Source: an uncultured bacterium
GTDB taxonomy: Bacteria > Calescibacteriota > Calescibacteriia > Calescibacteriales > Calescibacteriaceae
Length of the DNA stretch: 64,000 nt
Direction of reading: 5' to 3'
Assembly (NCBI GenBank): GCA_938036315.1
Contig: CALHPK010000009.1
Coordinates: forward strand, 200,528 to 264,527
Shown piece by piece: positions 28,100 through 38,569 of this stretch (positions are counted from its first letter, which is position 1; every line of letters starts with the position of its first letter). The position numbers and the translations under genes are program-made. Under the pieces are notes generated by a model. That model saw only the letters and a list, made by a program, of their open reading frames with translations. It searched no databases and had not been told where the DNA came from.

Positions 28100-30490
28100 A
28101 TGAAGATAGAACCTGTGGGGCTAAGGCGAGGGAGAAAAAAAGCAAAGAGCCCTTGGATAAAACTTACAAAGTGGGCATTCATCTTGGCTACTATAGGACT
28201 GATTGGGCTCTCTGCATATTCATTCTATATTATTTATGAGGTGAAGGATGAGCTAAGAGACCTCACAAGGCAAAGTATTTATGAAAAGGTTTTCGGGATA
28301 TATGAACCAACTATTATATATTCCCGGGATGGTAAGATCATAGGAAGAATATTTGAGAGATATTGGGAACCAGTGAGATTTGAAGATATTCCAGAGCATG
28401 TTGTTAACGCATTTTTAGCTGCTGAAGATGAAGATTTCTTCAAACATAAAGGTATAGATATAAGCTCCATAATAAGGGCTACTCTGAAGAATCTTTTGGA
28501 ATTCAAGATAAAGCAAGGTGGTAGCACAATAACTCAACAGTTCGCAAGAAATGTTTTTCTCGGAAGGGAAAAAACATTGGCGAGAAAGATAAAGGAGATT
28601 TACTATGCTGTAAAGATTGAAAGAGAGCTTACTAAAGAAGAAATATTTTCTTTATATATTTCAACGATATTTTTTGGGAATGGTGCTTATGGCATAAAGT
28701 CAGCCGTAAGAAATTATTTCAATAAAGAACTAAAGAATGTCAATTTGGCGGAAGCGGCAATCCTGGCATCACTTCCCAAATCCCCTGTTTATTATTCACC
28801 TTTCAAATACCCAGAAAGGTTGAGGGCAAGGCAAGAATGGATCTTGAAAAGAATGCTCGACCTTGGATATATAAATCAACAAGAATACAGTAAAGCTATC
28901 GAGCAGAAAATAAGGTTATCCCTTTGGAAGAATGAATTGAATGATTACTTCTGGTTTGCGGAAGAAGTAAGGCGGAGGGTTATACAAATTGTGGGAGAGA
29001 ATGAGATCTCAAAAGGCTTTCAAATATTTACAACATTAGATACAGATTGTTATAGATTGGCAGAAAATTCACTCAGGTGGGGAATAGAAAGAACAGAAAT
29101 CATAAATGGTAAAGATATAGTCAGAAACTTGGAAGATATAAATCAGGAACACATAAGGGTAAAGAGTATTTCGGTTATCTTCCCAGAAGGTAAAAAAGTT
29201 TATGAACTATGGGATGAATTCTTCGAGGCTACAGTCATTGATGTGAGGAAAGACTTGATAAAAGTTAAGATCAAAAGACTCCCTCCAGAAGCTATCGTCA
29301 ATAAAGTAGAAGAAATGGAAAAGGAATCCGCATCATTTTCAGAGGCTTATATAAATCCAGAGTTCTCGCTCAAGCTTAAAGTTGGTGAAAAACTAATAGT
29401 AAAAAAGTGCGGAGAATACTTCTGTCCCATCCCCAAGAATGTTGAGCTTGAAGGAGCAGTTGTTGTGCTGAATTCTCAGACTGGAGATGTTCTCTGCATT
29501 GCTGGCGGTTACAGTTTGGTAAAAAGTCAATTTATAAGAGCAACACAAGCAAAAAGACAAGTGGGGTCAGCGTTCAAACCCATAGTTTATACCGCAGCCA
29601 TCGAAAGTGGGTTATACACTCCCGCAACTGTTGTAAAAGATGCTCCAATTATATTTGAATATAAGGAAGGAGATGAAGTGAAAGAGTGGAAACCAAAAAA
29701 CTTTGACGAATTTTCCGGTTGGGTAACTCTTCAGGAGGCTCTCGCAAAGTCTATAAACAATGCCACAATAAGGGTAGCCCAAGATATAGGAATCTCAAGA
29801 ATTAGAGATATATGCGAAAGGCTCGGAATATCTGAAAAAATCGAAGATTACACAGTTGCATTAGGATCAATATCACTATCTCCGCTTGAAGTTGCTCAAA
29901 TATATACTCCATTTTCAAATGGTGGAAATAAAGTCAAAGGAAGATTCATAGATAAAATAGTAAGAAAAGGAGATATAATTTTCCAAGAAGAAATCGAATC
30001 CAATGAAGTACTCTCACCATCCCTATCATTTGTTGTGGCATGGATGATGAGAAACACGGTACTTTACGGCACAGGCTGGAGAGCAAAGGCAGTTGGGATA
30101 CCAATTGCTGGAAAGACAGGCACTTCAAATCAAGGAAGGGATACCTGGTTCGTTGGAATAACACCAGAAATAGTAGTCACAGTTTGGGTTGGGAAGGACA
30201 ATTTCTCACCGATCGGGGGAGTTATCGCATCTGGACCCTCCGTTGCAGTTCCAATCTTCGTTGAATTTATGAAAAACTATAAATCAAAATTAAAGGCGAA
30301 GGATTGGGAAGTTCCAGAAGGAGTCGAGTTTATCAGGATAGATCCAATAACCGGTGAGAAGTCAGACAGAGGATATCTTGTCGCAACTTTAGAAGGCACT
30401 TTTGATAATAAGCAGTTCCCGGTAGATTCGACAGAAGAAGGAGGGAAAACGAGCCCACTTGATCAATGGAATATTATGCACATTCATTGA
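28100..30490 (+). CDS. Class A penicillin-binding protein (PBP1A family)
   Basis: Bifunctional peptidoglycan synthase of 796 residues, anchored by one N-terminal helix (about residues 25-45). The glycosyltransferase 51 domain has EDEDFFKHKGID and QGGSTITQQFARN. The transpeptidase domain has the catalytic GSAFKP (SxxK), SINNA (SxN) and KTGTS (KTG) motifs. The ATG at 28100 is preferred over a TTG two codons earlier. The last 7 bases overlap the convergent MFS gene. Confidence 0.95.
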   Translation: MKIEPVGLRRGRKKAKSPWIKLTKWAFILATIGLIGLSAYSFYIIYEVKDELRDLTRQSIYEKVFGIYEPTIIYSRDGKIIGRIFERYWEPVRFEDIPEHVVNAFLAAEDEDFFKHKGIDISSIIRATLKNLLEFKIKQGGSTITQQFARNVFLGREKTLARKIKEIYYAVKIERELTKEEIFSLYISTIFFGNGAYGIKSAVRNYFNKELKNVNLAEAAILASLPKSPVYYSPFKYPERLRARQEWILKRMLDLGYINQQEYSKAIEQKIRLSLWKNELNDYFWFAEEVRRRVIQIVGENEISKGFQIFTTLDTDCYRLAENSLRWGIERTEIINGKDIVRNLEDINQEHIRVKSISVIFPEGKKVYELWDEFFEATVIDVRKDLIKVKIKRLPPEAIVNKVEEMEKESASFSEAYINPEFSLKLKVGEKLIVKKCGEYFCPIPKNVELEGAVVVLNSQTGDVLCIAGGYSLVKSQFIRATQAKRQVGSAFKPIVYTAAIESGLYTPATVVKDAPIIFEYKEGDEVKEWKPKNFDEFSGWVTLQEALAKSINNATIRVAQDIGISRIRDICERLGISEKIEDYTVALGSISLSPLEVAQIYTPFSNGGNKVKGRFIDKIVRKGDIIFQEEIESNEVLSPSLSFVVAWMMRNTVLYGTGWRAKAVGIPIAGKTGTSNQGRDTWFVGITPEIVVTVWVGKDNFSPIGGVIASGPSVAVPIFVEFMKNYKSKLKAKDWEVPEGVEFIRIDPITGEKSDRGYLVATLEGTFDNKQFPVDSTEEGGKTSPLDQWNIMHIH

Positions 30491-31665
30491 TTTTTTGTTT
30501 GCCGAATAGTCAACAAAAATAGATAAACAGAACATATCAGCGATAGGATCTGTAAGCCAATTGAAAAAGCAAACAAGGAGACGATCGAAGTTTCATATAG
30601 CCACCCGATTACAGCTCCTCCGGTAAACCACGCTATACCAAACAAGCTGTGGAATATCCCGTAAGCCAAGCTCCTGTTTTGAGCTGGGATAGTTACAGCT
30701 ACAGTTGCTTTCAGAATAGTCTCATAAAGTCCCATAACTACACCCCACAAAGCTACCCCTACTATTGCAGATATTAAATTTTCCCATATAAATATAAGGA
30801 TTGGTACAGGTATACCAAATACAGGTATGATAAAGAGAGTCTTCAATTTGAATTTGTCAAATACCCTTCCGATGATAAGAGCAGTTAACACATCAGTAGC
30901 CATAGCTAAAGCATATAAAGATGATATTACCTCGTCTGATACAATCTGGATCCTCTTCAAGTGATATGAGATTATTTGAAAGTGTGGATAACCACATATG
31001 GTAAGCATACTAAATAGAAGGAAAAAATAGAAGATCTTACTTAACCTTTTGACACCTTGATCTATTTTTTCAGTTCGATCTTCAAGAACCTCTGGTTTCG
31101 GATATATTGCTATAGTCAATAGGAGAGTTACAACCGATAGAATCGCTGGAATCCCCAAGGATAGAAAGGCCAAAGAGTAGCTCCCAGCTAAATGAATTAC
31201 CCATGCAACAATCAGAGGACCAATGATTGCTCCAATTTGGTCAATTGCTTCATGCAGACCAAATCCTCTACCGTATCCAATTTTTGAAGATGCATAAGAG
31301 ATAATTGTATCTCGTGCCGGAGTTCTTATAGCCTTACCGAATCTTTCTGCTATCACTAAGCCAGATACAACTTCCCATCTTTTTGCAAATGCTAGCAACG
31401 GCACAGCTATGAGATTGATCAGATACCCCAAAATTGTCATAGCCCAGTATTTTTTCGTTCTATCCGCAATGTAGCCAAATACCAGACGCAATCCATATCC
31501 AATAAGCTCCCCCAATCCGCTAGTTAGTCCGACTACTGTGGCACTTGCTCCAAGACTGTGAAGAAAAGGACCGAGAATTCCTCGAGAACCTTCATAGGTT
31601 ACATCTGCAAACAGACTGACAAGCCCGAGCAAAATGACAACTTTGATAGCTCTTTTATCACTCAT
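30484..31665 (-). CDS. MFS transporter
   Basis: 393-residue major facilitator with twelve predicted helices. The first cytoplasmic loop has GYGLRLVFGYIADRTKKYW, and the central section RFGKAIRTPARDTIISYAS plus GFGLHEAIDQIGAIIGPLIVA is typical of a widespread MFS subgroup of unknown substrate found in archaea and thermophiles. No linked biosynthetic gene hints at the substrate. Its 3' end overlaps the PBP gene tail to tail. Confidence 0.85.
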   Translation of the reverse strand: MSDKRAIKVVILLGLVSLFADVTYEGSRGILGPFLHSLGASATVVGLTSGLGELIGYGLRLVFGYIADRTKKYWAMTILGYLINLIAVPLLAFAKRWEVVSGLVIAERFGKAIRTPARDTIISYASSKIGYGRGFGLHEAIDQIGAIIGPLIVAWVIHLAGSYSLAFLSLGIPAILSVVTLLLTIAIYPKPEVLEDRTEKIDQGVKRLSKIFYFFLLFSMLTICGYPHFQIISYHLKRIQIVSDEVISSLYALAMATDVLTALIIGRVFDKFKLKTLFIIPVFGIPVPILIFIWENLISAIVGVALWGVVMGLYETILKATVAVTIPAQNRSLAYGIFHSLFGIAWFTGGAVIGWLYETSIVSLFAFSIGLQILSLICSVYLFLLTIRQTKNQ

Positions 31666-31800
31666 TCCTTAGATGCAAAGGTTAGTAAATTTCAACTTAC
31701 TTACTCAGCATTCAAGATATGTTTCTGATTTATGCTAATATTTAGTGATTGGTGATTAAATTCTGTCGAACACTGGAGCAATCATTTCTTTTTCAATATA

Positions 31801-31861
31801 CGTTCCTGAACGAGGGAGGTTCTAACCTATCTTGGTGGACGTGTAGTTGGGTATACTCGTT
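31801..31861 (+). promoter_or_regulatory. Possible structured leader upstream of acs
   Basis: This stretch is visibly richer in G and C than the surrounding intergenic DNA. CGTT-CCTG-AACG can form a hairpin at 31801-31812. The same AACG, as AACGAG (31809-31814), also pairs perfectly with CTCGTT (31856-31861), enclosing a further AGGT-TCTA-ACCT hairpin. The two folds exclude each other, as in attenuators and riboswitches. No known riboswitch consensus was recognised. Confidence 0.25.
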
Positions 31862-31915
31862 AATTAGCAACATTTTCAGGATATGATTACACTTTTAACT
31901 GGAGGATACACTGCT

Positions 31916-33883
31916 ATGCAGAGTGAGGGTATTAGTGTGTTTATGAGTGAGAGAAGGCGGTTTCCACCTCCGGCAGAATTTAGCGAAAAAGCTTACATAA
32001 AGAGCATAAAGCAATATGAGGAATTATACAGAAGATCTATAGAAGATCCTGATGGATTTTGGGGAGAAATAGCTGAGAATAATTTAGTGTGGTTCAAAAA
32101 ATGGGATAAAGTTCTGGAATGGGATTCAGAAACTCAACTGATGACAGAAGCGAAGTGGTTTGTTGGTGGTAAGCTTAATGCTTCCTACAATTGCATCGAT
32201 AGGTTCATAGGGACTCCGAAACGCAACAAGGCATCGATAATCTGGGAGGCAGACGACGGAACATATAAAACGTACACATACCAGCAACTTTTTTATGAAG
32301 TGAATAGATTCGCCAATGTTCTCAAAAAGTATGGTGTCAGAAGAGGGGATAAGGTCGCTATTTACTTACCTATGATACCTGAGTTGCCCATAGCGATGCT
32401 TGCCTGCGCGAGAATCGGCGCTGTTCACAATGTTATCTTCGCTGGATTTAGTGCACAAGCTCTAAGAGATAGGATACAAGACAGCAATGCGAAAATACTC
32501 ATCACAGCAGATAAAGGGATTAGAGGAGGAAAGATAATTCCCTTGAAGGAAAACGCCGATGAGGCCCTTCGCGAATGCCCTTCTGTTGAAAAAGTAATAG
32601 TCGTGAAGAGAGTCGGCAATGCAAGCTTAAAAGCAGGAAGAGATACTTACTGGCACGAAGAGATGAATTCAAAAGATATAGAAAATTATTGTCCCCCTGA
32701 GTGGATGGATTCCGAAGACCCACTCTTTATCCTTTACACCTCGGGATCTACGGGAAAGCCAAAGGGTATTGTCCACGCAACCGGAGGATATCTCGTTTTT
32801 ACAAACATAACTTTTAAATGGGTTTTTGACTATCGCGATGAAGATATACATTTCTGCACAGCTGATATTGGTTGGATTACAGGGCATAGCTATATTGTCT
32901 ATGGACCTTTAAGTACTGGTGCTACAGTTTTAATGTTTGAAGGGATTCCCACGTATCCACATCCTGGAAGGTACTGGGAGATAATAGACAAGCACCGAGC
33001 AACTATATTTTATACCGCTCCCACTGCAATAAGAGCACTGATGCGGGAGGGTGAAGAGTGGGTGAAAAAGTACGATCTTTCATCTCTTAGGTTGCTCGGA
33101 AGTGTCGGTGAACCAATAAATCCGGAGGCATGGATGTGGTATCATACTTACGTTGGTAAGGGGAAACTCCCGATAGTTGATACCTGGTGGCAAACAGAAA
33201 CAGGTGGGATCATGATTTCTCCTTTACCTGGGGCCTCGACTCTAAAGCCAGGGTCAGCCAATAAACCTTTGCCGGGAGTAGTTCCAGCAGTTCTAAATGA
33301 AAAGGGGGAAAAAGTTGGCACAAATGAGGGTGGTTACCTTGTTATCGAAAAGCCCTGGCCAGGGTTGTTCAAAGACATTTACGGAGATCATAAAAAACAG
33401 ACATACTTTTCAAAATTTTCGGGAAAGTATCTTACAGGCGATGGAGCAAGAGTCGATGAAGATGGCGATTATTGGATCGTTGGAAGAATAGATGACGTTA
33501 TTAATGTGTCAGGTCACAGACTTAGCACAGCCGAGATCGAGTCAGCTCTTGTCAGCCACAAATCGGTTGCCGAAGCAGCTGTTGTTGGCTTCCCCCATGA
33601 AATCAAGGGAGAAGGTATCTACTGCTATGTGGTGCTCAAGGAAGGCTTCAGCCCATCTGATTCGTTGAGAAAAGAACTTATCAACCAAGTAAGGCAGGTC
33701 ATCGGACCTATTGCAACCCCTGATAAAATCCAATTTGCCCCCGGACTCCCTAAAACAAGGAGTGGAAAAATAATGAGAAGGATTCTCAGAAAGATAGCAA
33801 AAGGGGAGATAAACGATCTTGGGGATATAACCACTCTTGCTGACCCTTCAGTGGTAGATGAGCTTATAAAAGGCAGATTGTAA
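31916..33883 (+). CDS. acs: Acetyl-CoA synthetase (AMP-forming)
   Basis: Activates acetate with ATP and CoA. Domain order is normal: [18 protein letters not shown] near the start, the P-loop [19 protein letters not shown] in the active site, and [14 protein letters not shown] with the C-terminal catalytic Lys, the site of acetyl-control in the family. Three starts are possible, at 31883, 31916 and 31946. I chose 31916 because GGAGGA sits 10 bases upstream; 31946 (MSERRRF) fits the family N-terminus best. Together with CstA-like transport and malic enzyme it suggests growth on small organic acids. Confidence 0.96.
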   Translation: MQSEGISVFMSERRRFPPPAEFSEKAYIKSIKQYEELYRRSIEDPDGFWGEIAENNLVWFKKWDKVLEWDSETQLMTEAKWFVGGKLNASYNCIDRFIGTPKRNKASIIWEADDGTYKTYTYQQLFYEVNRFANVLKKYGVRRGDKVAIYLPMIPELPIAMLACARIGAVHNVIFAGFSAQALRDRIQDSNAKILITADKGIRGGKIIPLKENADEALRECPSVEKVIVVKRVGNASLKAGRDTYWHEEMNSKDIENYCPPEWMDSEDPLFILYTSGSTGKPKGIVHATGGYLVFTNITFKWVFDYRDEDIHFCTADIGWITGHSYIVYGPLSTGATVLMFEGIPTYPHPGRYWEIIDKHRATIFYTAPTAIRALMREGEEWVKKYDLSSLRLLGSVGEPINPEAWMWYHTYVGKGKLPIVDTWWQTETGGIMISPLPGASTLKPGSANKPLPGVVPAVLNEKGEKVGTNEGGYLVIEKPWPGLFKDIYGDHKKQTYFSKFSGKYLTGDGARVDEDGDYWIVGRIDDVINVSGHRLSTAEIESALVSHKSVAEAAVVGFPHEIKGEGIYCYVVLKEGFSPSDSLRKELINQVRQVIGPIATPDKIQFAPGLPKTRSGKIMRRILRKIAKGEINDLGDITTLADPSVVDELIKGRL

Positions 33884-33894
33884 GAAGAATTTTA

Positions 33895-33928
33895 CCCTGA
33901 ACAAGTATGTTCCCTGAACAAGTATGTT
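33895..33928. repeat. Tandem duplication, 17-bp unit x2
   Basis: CCCTGAACAAGTATGTT is repeated exactly at 33895-33911 and 33912-33928, followed by CCCT as the start of a third copy. It fills almost the whole gap between the convergent acs and CorC/HlyC-type genes. Confidence 0.88.
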
Positions 33929-33930
33929 CC

Positions 33931-35160
33931 CTATGGTAATGTAATATTTGTTGCAACACCTTTTTTGCCAAGCTTGAACCTTACCGCGTTTATTTTGTTG
34001 CCGGTGACATCTACGATCTCAAATTCTATCCCATCATACAATACTTTCTCCCCTTTATGTGGTAACCTTCCAAGAACTGAAATTATGGTCGATGAAAAAG
34101 TATGGAAATCATCATTAATTGTTATTCCAAGTTCTCTTGCTACATCTCTTATTGGTGCTTCACCTCTGACGTAAACATATTCTCCTTCTTTCCAGAACAG
34201 CAGAGTTTCTCTTGAGTGTTCGTCGTGGATTTTCCCTGTGATTTCCTCGAGTATATCTTCGAGTGTGACTATCCCCTCGAATTCCCCTGTAGCATCTATT
34301 ATGCACACCATATGAGTCTTCCATTTTTTAAAGTCAATGAGTTGCTGTAGAGCAGATTTTGTCGGCGGGGCGAATCTTACAGGATGCAAAATATCACCTT
34401 TCGAATCTATTAGCTCCCTAAGCCTTTTGTTTTTCAAATCTTCCGAGGGGAAACCTTGAGTTGCAAGGAGGAAGCTTTTGGAAAGGAGTATCCCTATTAT
34501 TTTTGATTCCAATTGCACAGGATACCTTGTGTGCTTTGTTTCCTCAATCACTTTGATCACATCAGATATTGAAAGGTTAGCGTCTATACATATAACCTGA
34601 TGCCTTGGGATCATTATGTCTTTGAGCTCAAGTTCTCTTAGTGCATTTATACCTTCTACCATTTTAATCTGCTCCTTCTCAAAGTATGTTAGATTTGCTT
34701 TTAACTCCTCAATCCGCACTTTTCTCAGCAATTTCTCAAAAGGCGAGATCAATGGACTTACCATTCTTGCAATAATATTTACCGGACCTAAGATAAGCTT
34801 TGCTAAAACATCTGAGTTTTTTATTCCCCAAACCTTCGGGAGTATCTCACCGAAAGTAATTATGATCAATGCGACGATTACTGATGATATAGGTACCGCC
34901 CACTCCCCGATTCTCTTAACAACTTGTGAAGTTATAAGGGCAGTTATGGCAACGTTCGCAATGTTGTCAAATATCAGAACAACTGAAAAGAATCTTTCTG
35001 GCTTGATCAGCAGGTTATATACTGGATCATTAGACGGAATGCTGTTCAGAAGTCTCCCCCTTTCTGCAGAGTACACTACTTCCGCTACGGATAAGAAAGA
35101 TGAAACTATGATTAAAAAAAGAAGCAAAGATACAGCAATATAGATACTCTCAAACATCAA
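33931..35160 (-). CDS. CorC/HlyC (CNNM-like) membrane protein with CBS domains
   Basis: 409 residues. The N-terminal DUF21/CNNM membrane domain has about four hydrophobic helices (LLLFLIIVSSFLSVAEVVYSAERG, ITFGEILPKVWG). A pair of CBS domains follows (DIMIPRHQVICIDANLSI, then FEGIVTLEDILEEITGKIHDEH). The C-terminal CorC_HlyC domain includes the final GNKINAVRF. Family members are linked to Mg2+ or Na+ transport; the older name hemolysin is misleading. It stands alone. Confidence 0.9.
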   Translation of the reverse strand: MMFESIYIAVSLLLFLIIVSSFLSVAEVVYSAERGRLLNSIPSNDPVYNLLIKPERFFSVVLIFDNIANVAITALITSQVVKRIGEWAVPISSVIVALIIITFGEILPKVWGIKNSDVLAKLILGPVNIIARMVSPLISPFEKLLRKVRIEELKANLTYFEKEQIKMVEGINALRELELKDIMIPRHQVICIDANLSISDVIKVIEETKHTRYPVQLESKIIGILLSKSFLLATQGFPSEDLKNKRLRELIDSKGDILHPVRFAPPTKSALQQLIDFKKWKTHMVCIIDATGEFEGIVTLEDILEEITGKIHDEHSRETLLFWKEGEYVYVRGEAPIRDVARELGITINDDFHTFSSTIISVLGRLPHKGEKVLYDGIEFEIVDVTGNKINAVRFKLGKKGVATNITLP

Positions 35161-35262
35161 AAATAAAGGGGAAAGTATATATTAATCACTAAAAGAACCA
35201 AAGTTTTGCTTCCCAAATTTTATCTCAAATCTCACAAAGATAATATAATTAATATTTATTTT

Positions 35263-37149
35263 ATGGAGGAAAAGGAACAACAGGAGTTCGAAGAGACGCT
35301 AAAGGAATATGTTTCACAGTATATAGCAGAAGCAAGGGATATCATCTCAAAAATAGAGGAGGAACTTTTTGCTATAGAGAAAAAGGAGGGGGATGAAGCT
35401 GAACATGTGAGAGTTCTATTCAGATATTGGCATACAGTAAAAGGAGCTGCAGGATTTTTAGGATTTGAAAAAACCGTCGAACTATCCCATAAGACTGAGA
35501 ATCTGATAGCAAAAATAAGAGACGAGAATATCCCCATCACAGAAGATATAATCAATGCTATATTTGATTCTTTGGAAAAGTTAAAGATACTCACAGAAAA
35601 TATAGCACTGGCCGGAAACGAAGGAGATATAGAGATAACAGATGAGGTCAGAAAGATACAGAATATAGTAGTGAAATTATCAGGTATCCCTGAACCAGAG
35701 GCAAAGGAAGAAGGAACAGAGAAAGTCAAGGTGGAAAAAGAGGAAACTCCGGTTACTAAGAAAGTAGAGATCGAGAAAACTATTCCTTCCGAGGCTGCAA
35801 AACCACCTGAGAAAGCTAAGGAACTGAAAGAAGAGGATGAAAAAGTATCAAAAGTAGATTTAAAGGAGGGAATCCAGAGAAAGGTCGATAAAATTGAGAG
35901 AAAGGAAGAGAAAGAAGTCACCCGTGAGCCCGAGGCGGACAAGAAGAAAAAGAAATTCACATATGATACAATAAGAGTAGCAACTCAAAAGATTGAAGAA
36001 GCCATGGCACTTACCGAAGAGCTCATCCTTGAAAGAAATTTCCTTTTAAGTATCCTCCCCAAGCTGGAGGAAAGATACCCTCGAGATGAGTACGTGGCAA
36101 GACTATCAGAAATAGGTGCTAATATGGACAAGATAATTTCTATGTTGAGGTTCTCTGTAATGAAGATGAGAATGGTTCCAATAAAAACTCTCTTCTCAAA
36201 GTTCCCCGGTACTGTAAGAAACTTAGCCAAGCATTTTGGCAAAAGGGTCGAACTCATAACAGAAGGAGAGGAAACAGAACTAGATAGAAGTATAGTCGAT
36301 GAAATAGAAGAACCAGTAATACACCTTATAAGAAATGCAATAGATCATGGTATAGAAAATCCTGAAAGAAGAGTGGTCGCTGGGAAATCTCCGGAGGGCA
36401 GAGTCTATCTTCGTGCATACTACGAAGGTGATAATGTAGTGATAGAGGTTGAAGATGACGGACAAGGCATAGATCCAGAAAGAATAAAAGCTAAGGCTGT
36501 CGAAAGGGGACTACTTACCGAAGACCAGGCTCTCTCAATGTCCCAGAAAGATATTATAAACCTGATTTTCACTCCAGGATTCTCATCGAAAGACGAAGTT
36601 ACTGAGCTTTCTGGAAGAGGAGTCGGCATGGATGTTGTGAGAAATAAAATAGTCGAGCTCAAGGGAACTATAGATATAGAAACCGAAGTTGGAATTGGGA
36701 CTAAGATAGTAATGAAACTTCCTCTTACAGTTGGCATAATGAATACTCTTAAAGTTTCGTGTCAGGGAACACACTTTTTCATTCCTCTCTCGTCGGTTAT
36801 AGAGATAACACGTATAGAGCGAAAAGATTTGAGATTTGCAAGTGGGCAGGCTGTGGCTAACTGGAGAAATTCCATGTTGCCAGTAGTTTATCTTGGGAAG
36901 GTTTTAGGTATTGGAGGGAATAACCTCGATATGTACCATCTGATAATCAGTGGTGTGGCCGAAAAGAGAATAGGTATGCTGGTAGATTCTGTGATATCGT
37001 CTGAGGAGATAGCAGTCAAAACCATAAGTGGAATAAAATCTCCAGGAATAGCAGGGGCAACAATTTCTGCTGAAGGGGAACCAGTCCTTGTCATAGATAT
37101 CTACTCGATTTCAAAAATGCTCGAGTCATCAAATATAAAAACATTTTAG
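35263..37149 (+). CDS. cheA: Chemotaxis histidine kinase CheA
   Basis: 628 residues from the ATG at 35263; an earlier in-frame start at 35206 would add 19 residues that are not conserved. The P1 HPt domain has phospho-acceptor H57 in WHTVKGAAGFLG. A Lys/Glu-rich linker (about residues 150-240) replaces the P2 domain. The P3 dimerisation region, P4 ATPase (HLIRNAIDHGIE, VEDDGQGID, GRGVGMDVV) and P5 CheW-like domain follow. No cheY, cheB, cheR or receptor gene is near. TAATAT, 7 bases upstream, suggests a leaderless mRNA. Confidence 0.95.
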   Translation: MEEKEQQEFEETLKEYVSQYIAEARDIISKIEEELFAIEKKEGDEAEHVRVLFRYWHTVKGAAGFLGFEKTVELSHKTENLIAKIRDENIPITEDIINAIFDSLEKLKILTENIALAGNEGDIEITDEVRKIQNIVVKLSGIPEPEAKEEGTEKVKVEKEETPVTKKVEIEKTIPSEAAKPPEKAKELKEEDEKVSKVDLKEGIQRKVDKIERKEEKEVTREPEADKKKKKFTYDTIRVATQKIEEAMALTEELILERNFLLSILPKLEERYPRDEYVARLSEIGANMDKIISMLRFSVMKMRMVPIKTLFSKFPGTVRNLAKHFGKRVELITEGEETELDRSIVDEIEEPVIHLIRNAIDHGIENPERRVVAGKSPEGRVYLRAYYEGDNVVIEVEDDGQGIDPERIKAKAVERGLLTEDQALSMSQKDIINLIFTPGFSSKDEVTELSGRGVGMDVVRNKIVELKGTIDIETEVGIGTKIVMKLPLTVGIMNTLKVSCQGTHFFIPLSSVIEITRIERKDLRFASGQAVANWRNSMLPVVYLGKVLGIGGNNLDMYHLIISGVAEKRIGMLVDSVISSEEIAVKTISGIKSPGIAGATISAEGEPVLVIDIYSISKMLESSNIKTF

Positions 37150-37292
37150 GTATTTTGGACTTTCCAATGCATAAATCTAAACGTAGCTTACACACCATCA
37201 AATAAATCTATACCCATTATAATCATCTCCTTCTCTCCAGGATAACTTTTCTAAGCTTCCAAAATCTATTGAAAATCAGACTCTATATAATT

Positions 37293-37316
37293 TGTGCTTC
37301 AAAATGTGCTTCAAAA
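37293..37316. repeat. Tandem duplication, 12-bp unit x2
   Basis: TGTGCTTCAAAA is present twice head to tail in the cheA-amrS gap. It is perfect and intergenic, and unrelated in sequence to the other duplications. Confidence 0.7.
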
Positions 37317-37436
37317 TAGACTACAAGCACAAGTAAATAAGTAATATTCAGCTGAATCTTAAAAACTTTCCACAACTCAAAAACTTTTATCTAAGTATAT
37401 AAAGCACATAAGTAATCACTAAATTATTCTTTAGAT

Positions 37437-38552
37437 ATGTCATTGGGACTGTTCAGAGATAGATTTCCAATAAAAGATGCTGGTAGATTTGAAGCCAAAT
37501 ATTGGTTACCAAGAGATGGTGGTAAAGTCAAATGTATATTATGTCCCCAAGGGTGTGAAATAGGTGAAGGAGAAGCTGGAAAATGTCTTGTGAGAATAAA
37601 TGAAGGCGGTAAATTATGGGCAGCATCATACGGCAAAGTTGCAGCGGTAAACATCGACCCCATAGAGAAAAAACCTCTCTTTCACTTTTACCCAGGGCAT
37701 TACATATTATCAGTGGGGGGGGTTGGTTGCAATCTCTCATGTAAATTTTGCCAAAACTGGGAACTTGTCGAAGGGTTAGCGGGTGTGAAGTTTTTACCCC
37801 CTCAGGAGCTTGCTGAACTTGCTGTGAAATTCAAATCTCAGAAAAACATTGGAGTAGCCTTTACATACAACGAACCAACTATATGGTTTGAATACATTGT
37901 TGATACAGCAAGAATTCTGAAGGAAATAGATCTAAATATGAAAGTGGTTATGGTAACAAATGGTTACATAAGCGCAAAACCTCTTGAAGAACTATCTGAC
38001 TACGTTGATGCAATGAATATTGATCTTAAATTCGCAAAGGAGGAACTTTACAAACAGATCAGTGATGCTTACCTCAAACCTGTTTTATCCACAATAAAAA
38101 GAGCATGGGAATTATATAAATCAAAGGGGAGGCCTTTTTTTGAGCTTACTTACCTTATAATAACTGGCGTAAACGATACTAAAGAAGAGTTTGAAAAGTT
38201 AACAGATTTTGTGGCAGAGATAGATTCTAATATACCATTGCACATTTCAAGATTCTTCCCACACTTTTTGATGTCGGATAGAGATCCAACTCCCGAGAAA
38301 GTGCTTTTTCAGGCTTATGAAATTGCCAAGAAAAAGCTCAAATTTGTCTATATAGGAAACATCTGGGGAAATAAAGGGGAGCATACTTATTGTCCTAGCT
38401 GTGGCGAAATCGTAATATCAAGATTTGGTTTTTCAACGAGATTGATCGGTATAAAAGATGGAATGTGCAAAAAATGCGGAGAAAAAATATTCGGAGTATT
38501 CATAGAAGAGAATGTTGAAAGCAATGGGAAGATACTAAAGGTCATATTCTAA
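37437..38552 (+). CDS. amrS: AmrS-type radical SAM enzyme (AmmeMemoRadiSam system)
   Basis: 371-residue radical SAM protein. An N-terminal CILCPQGC...GKCLVR cysteine module precedes the 4Fe-4S site CNLSCKFCQNW (CxxxCxxC). AFTYNEPTIWFE follows, then HISRFFPHF. The C-terminus has a zinc-ribbon-like CPSCG...CKKCG. This is the layout of the AmmeMemoRadiSam radical SAM enzyme, whose partners (AMMECR1- and MEMO-like proteins) are not in this window. Its reaction is not well established. fliA follows 17 bases downstream with its own -10 element. Confidence 0.9.
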   Translation: MSLGLFRDRFPIKDAGRFEAKYWLPRDGGKVKCILCPQGCEIGEGEAGKCLVRINEGGKLWAASYGKVAAVNIDPIEKKPLFHFYPGHYILSVGGVGCNLSCKFCQNWELVEGLAGVKFLPPQELAELAVKFKSQKNIGVAFTYNEPTIWFEYIVDTARILKEIDLNMKVVMVTNGYISAKPLEELSDYVDAMNIDLKFAKEELYKQISDAYLKPVLSTIKRAWELYKSKGRPFFELTYLIITGVNDTKEEFEKLTDFVAEIDSNIPLHISRFFPHFLMSDRDPTPEKVLFQAYEIAKKKLKFVYIGNIWGNKGEHTYCPSCGEIVISRFGFSTRLIGIKDGMCKKCGEKIFGVFIEENVESNGKILKVIF

Positions 38553-38557
38553 AATTT

Positions 38558-38563
38558 TATAAT
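38558..38563 (+). promoter_or_regulatory. -10 element of fliA (leaderless pattern)
   Basis: A perfect TATAAT ends 6 bases before the ATG at 38570. Since there are only 17 bases between amrS and fliA, the promoter overlaps the amrS 3' end. A good -35 box was not seen. Confidence 0.5.
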
Positions 38564-38569
38564 TCTAAT

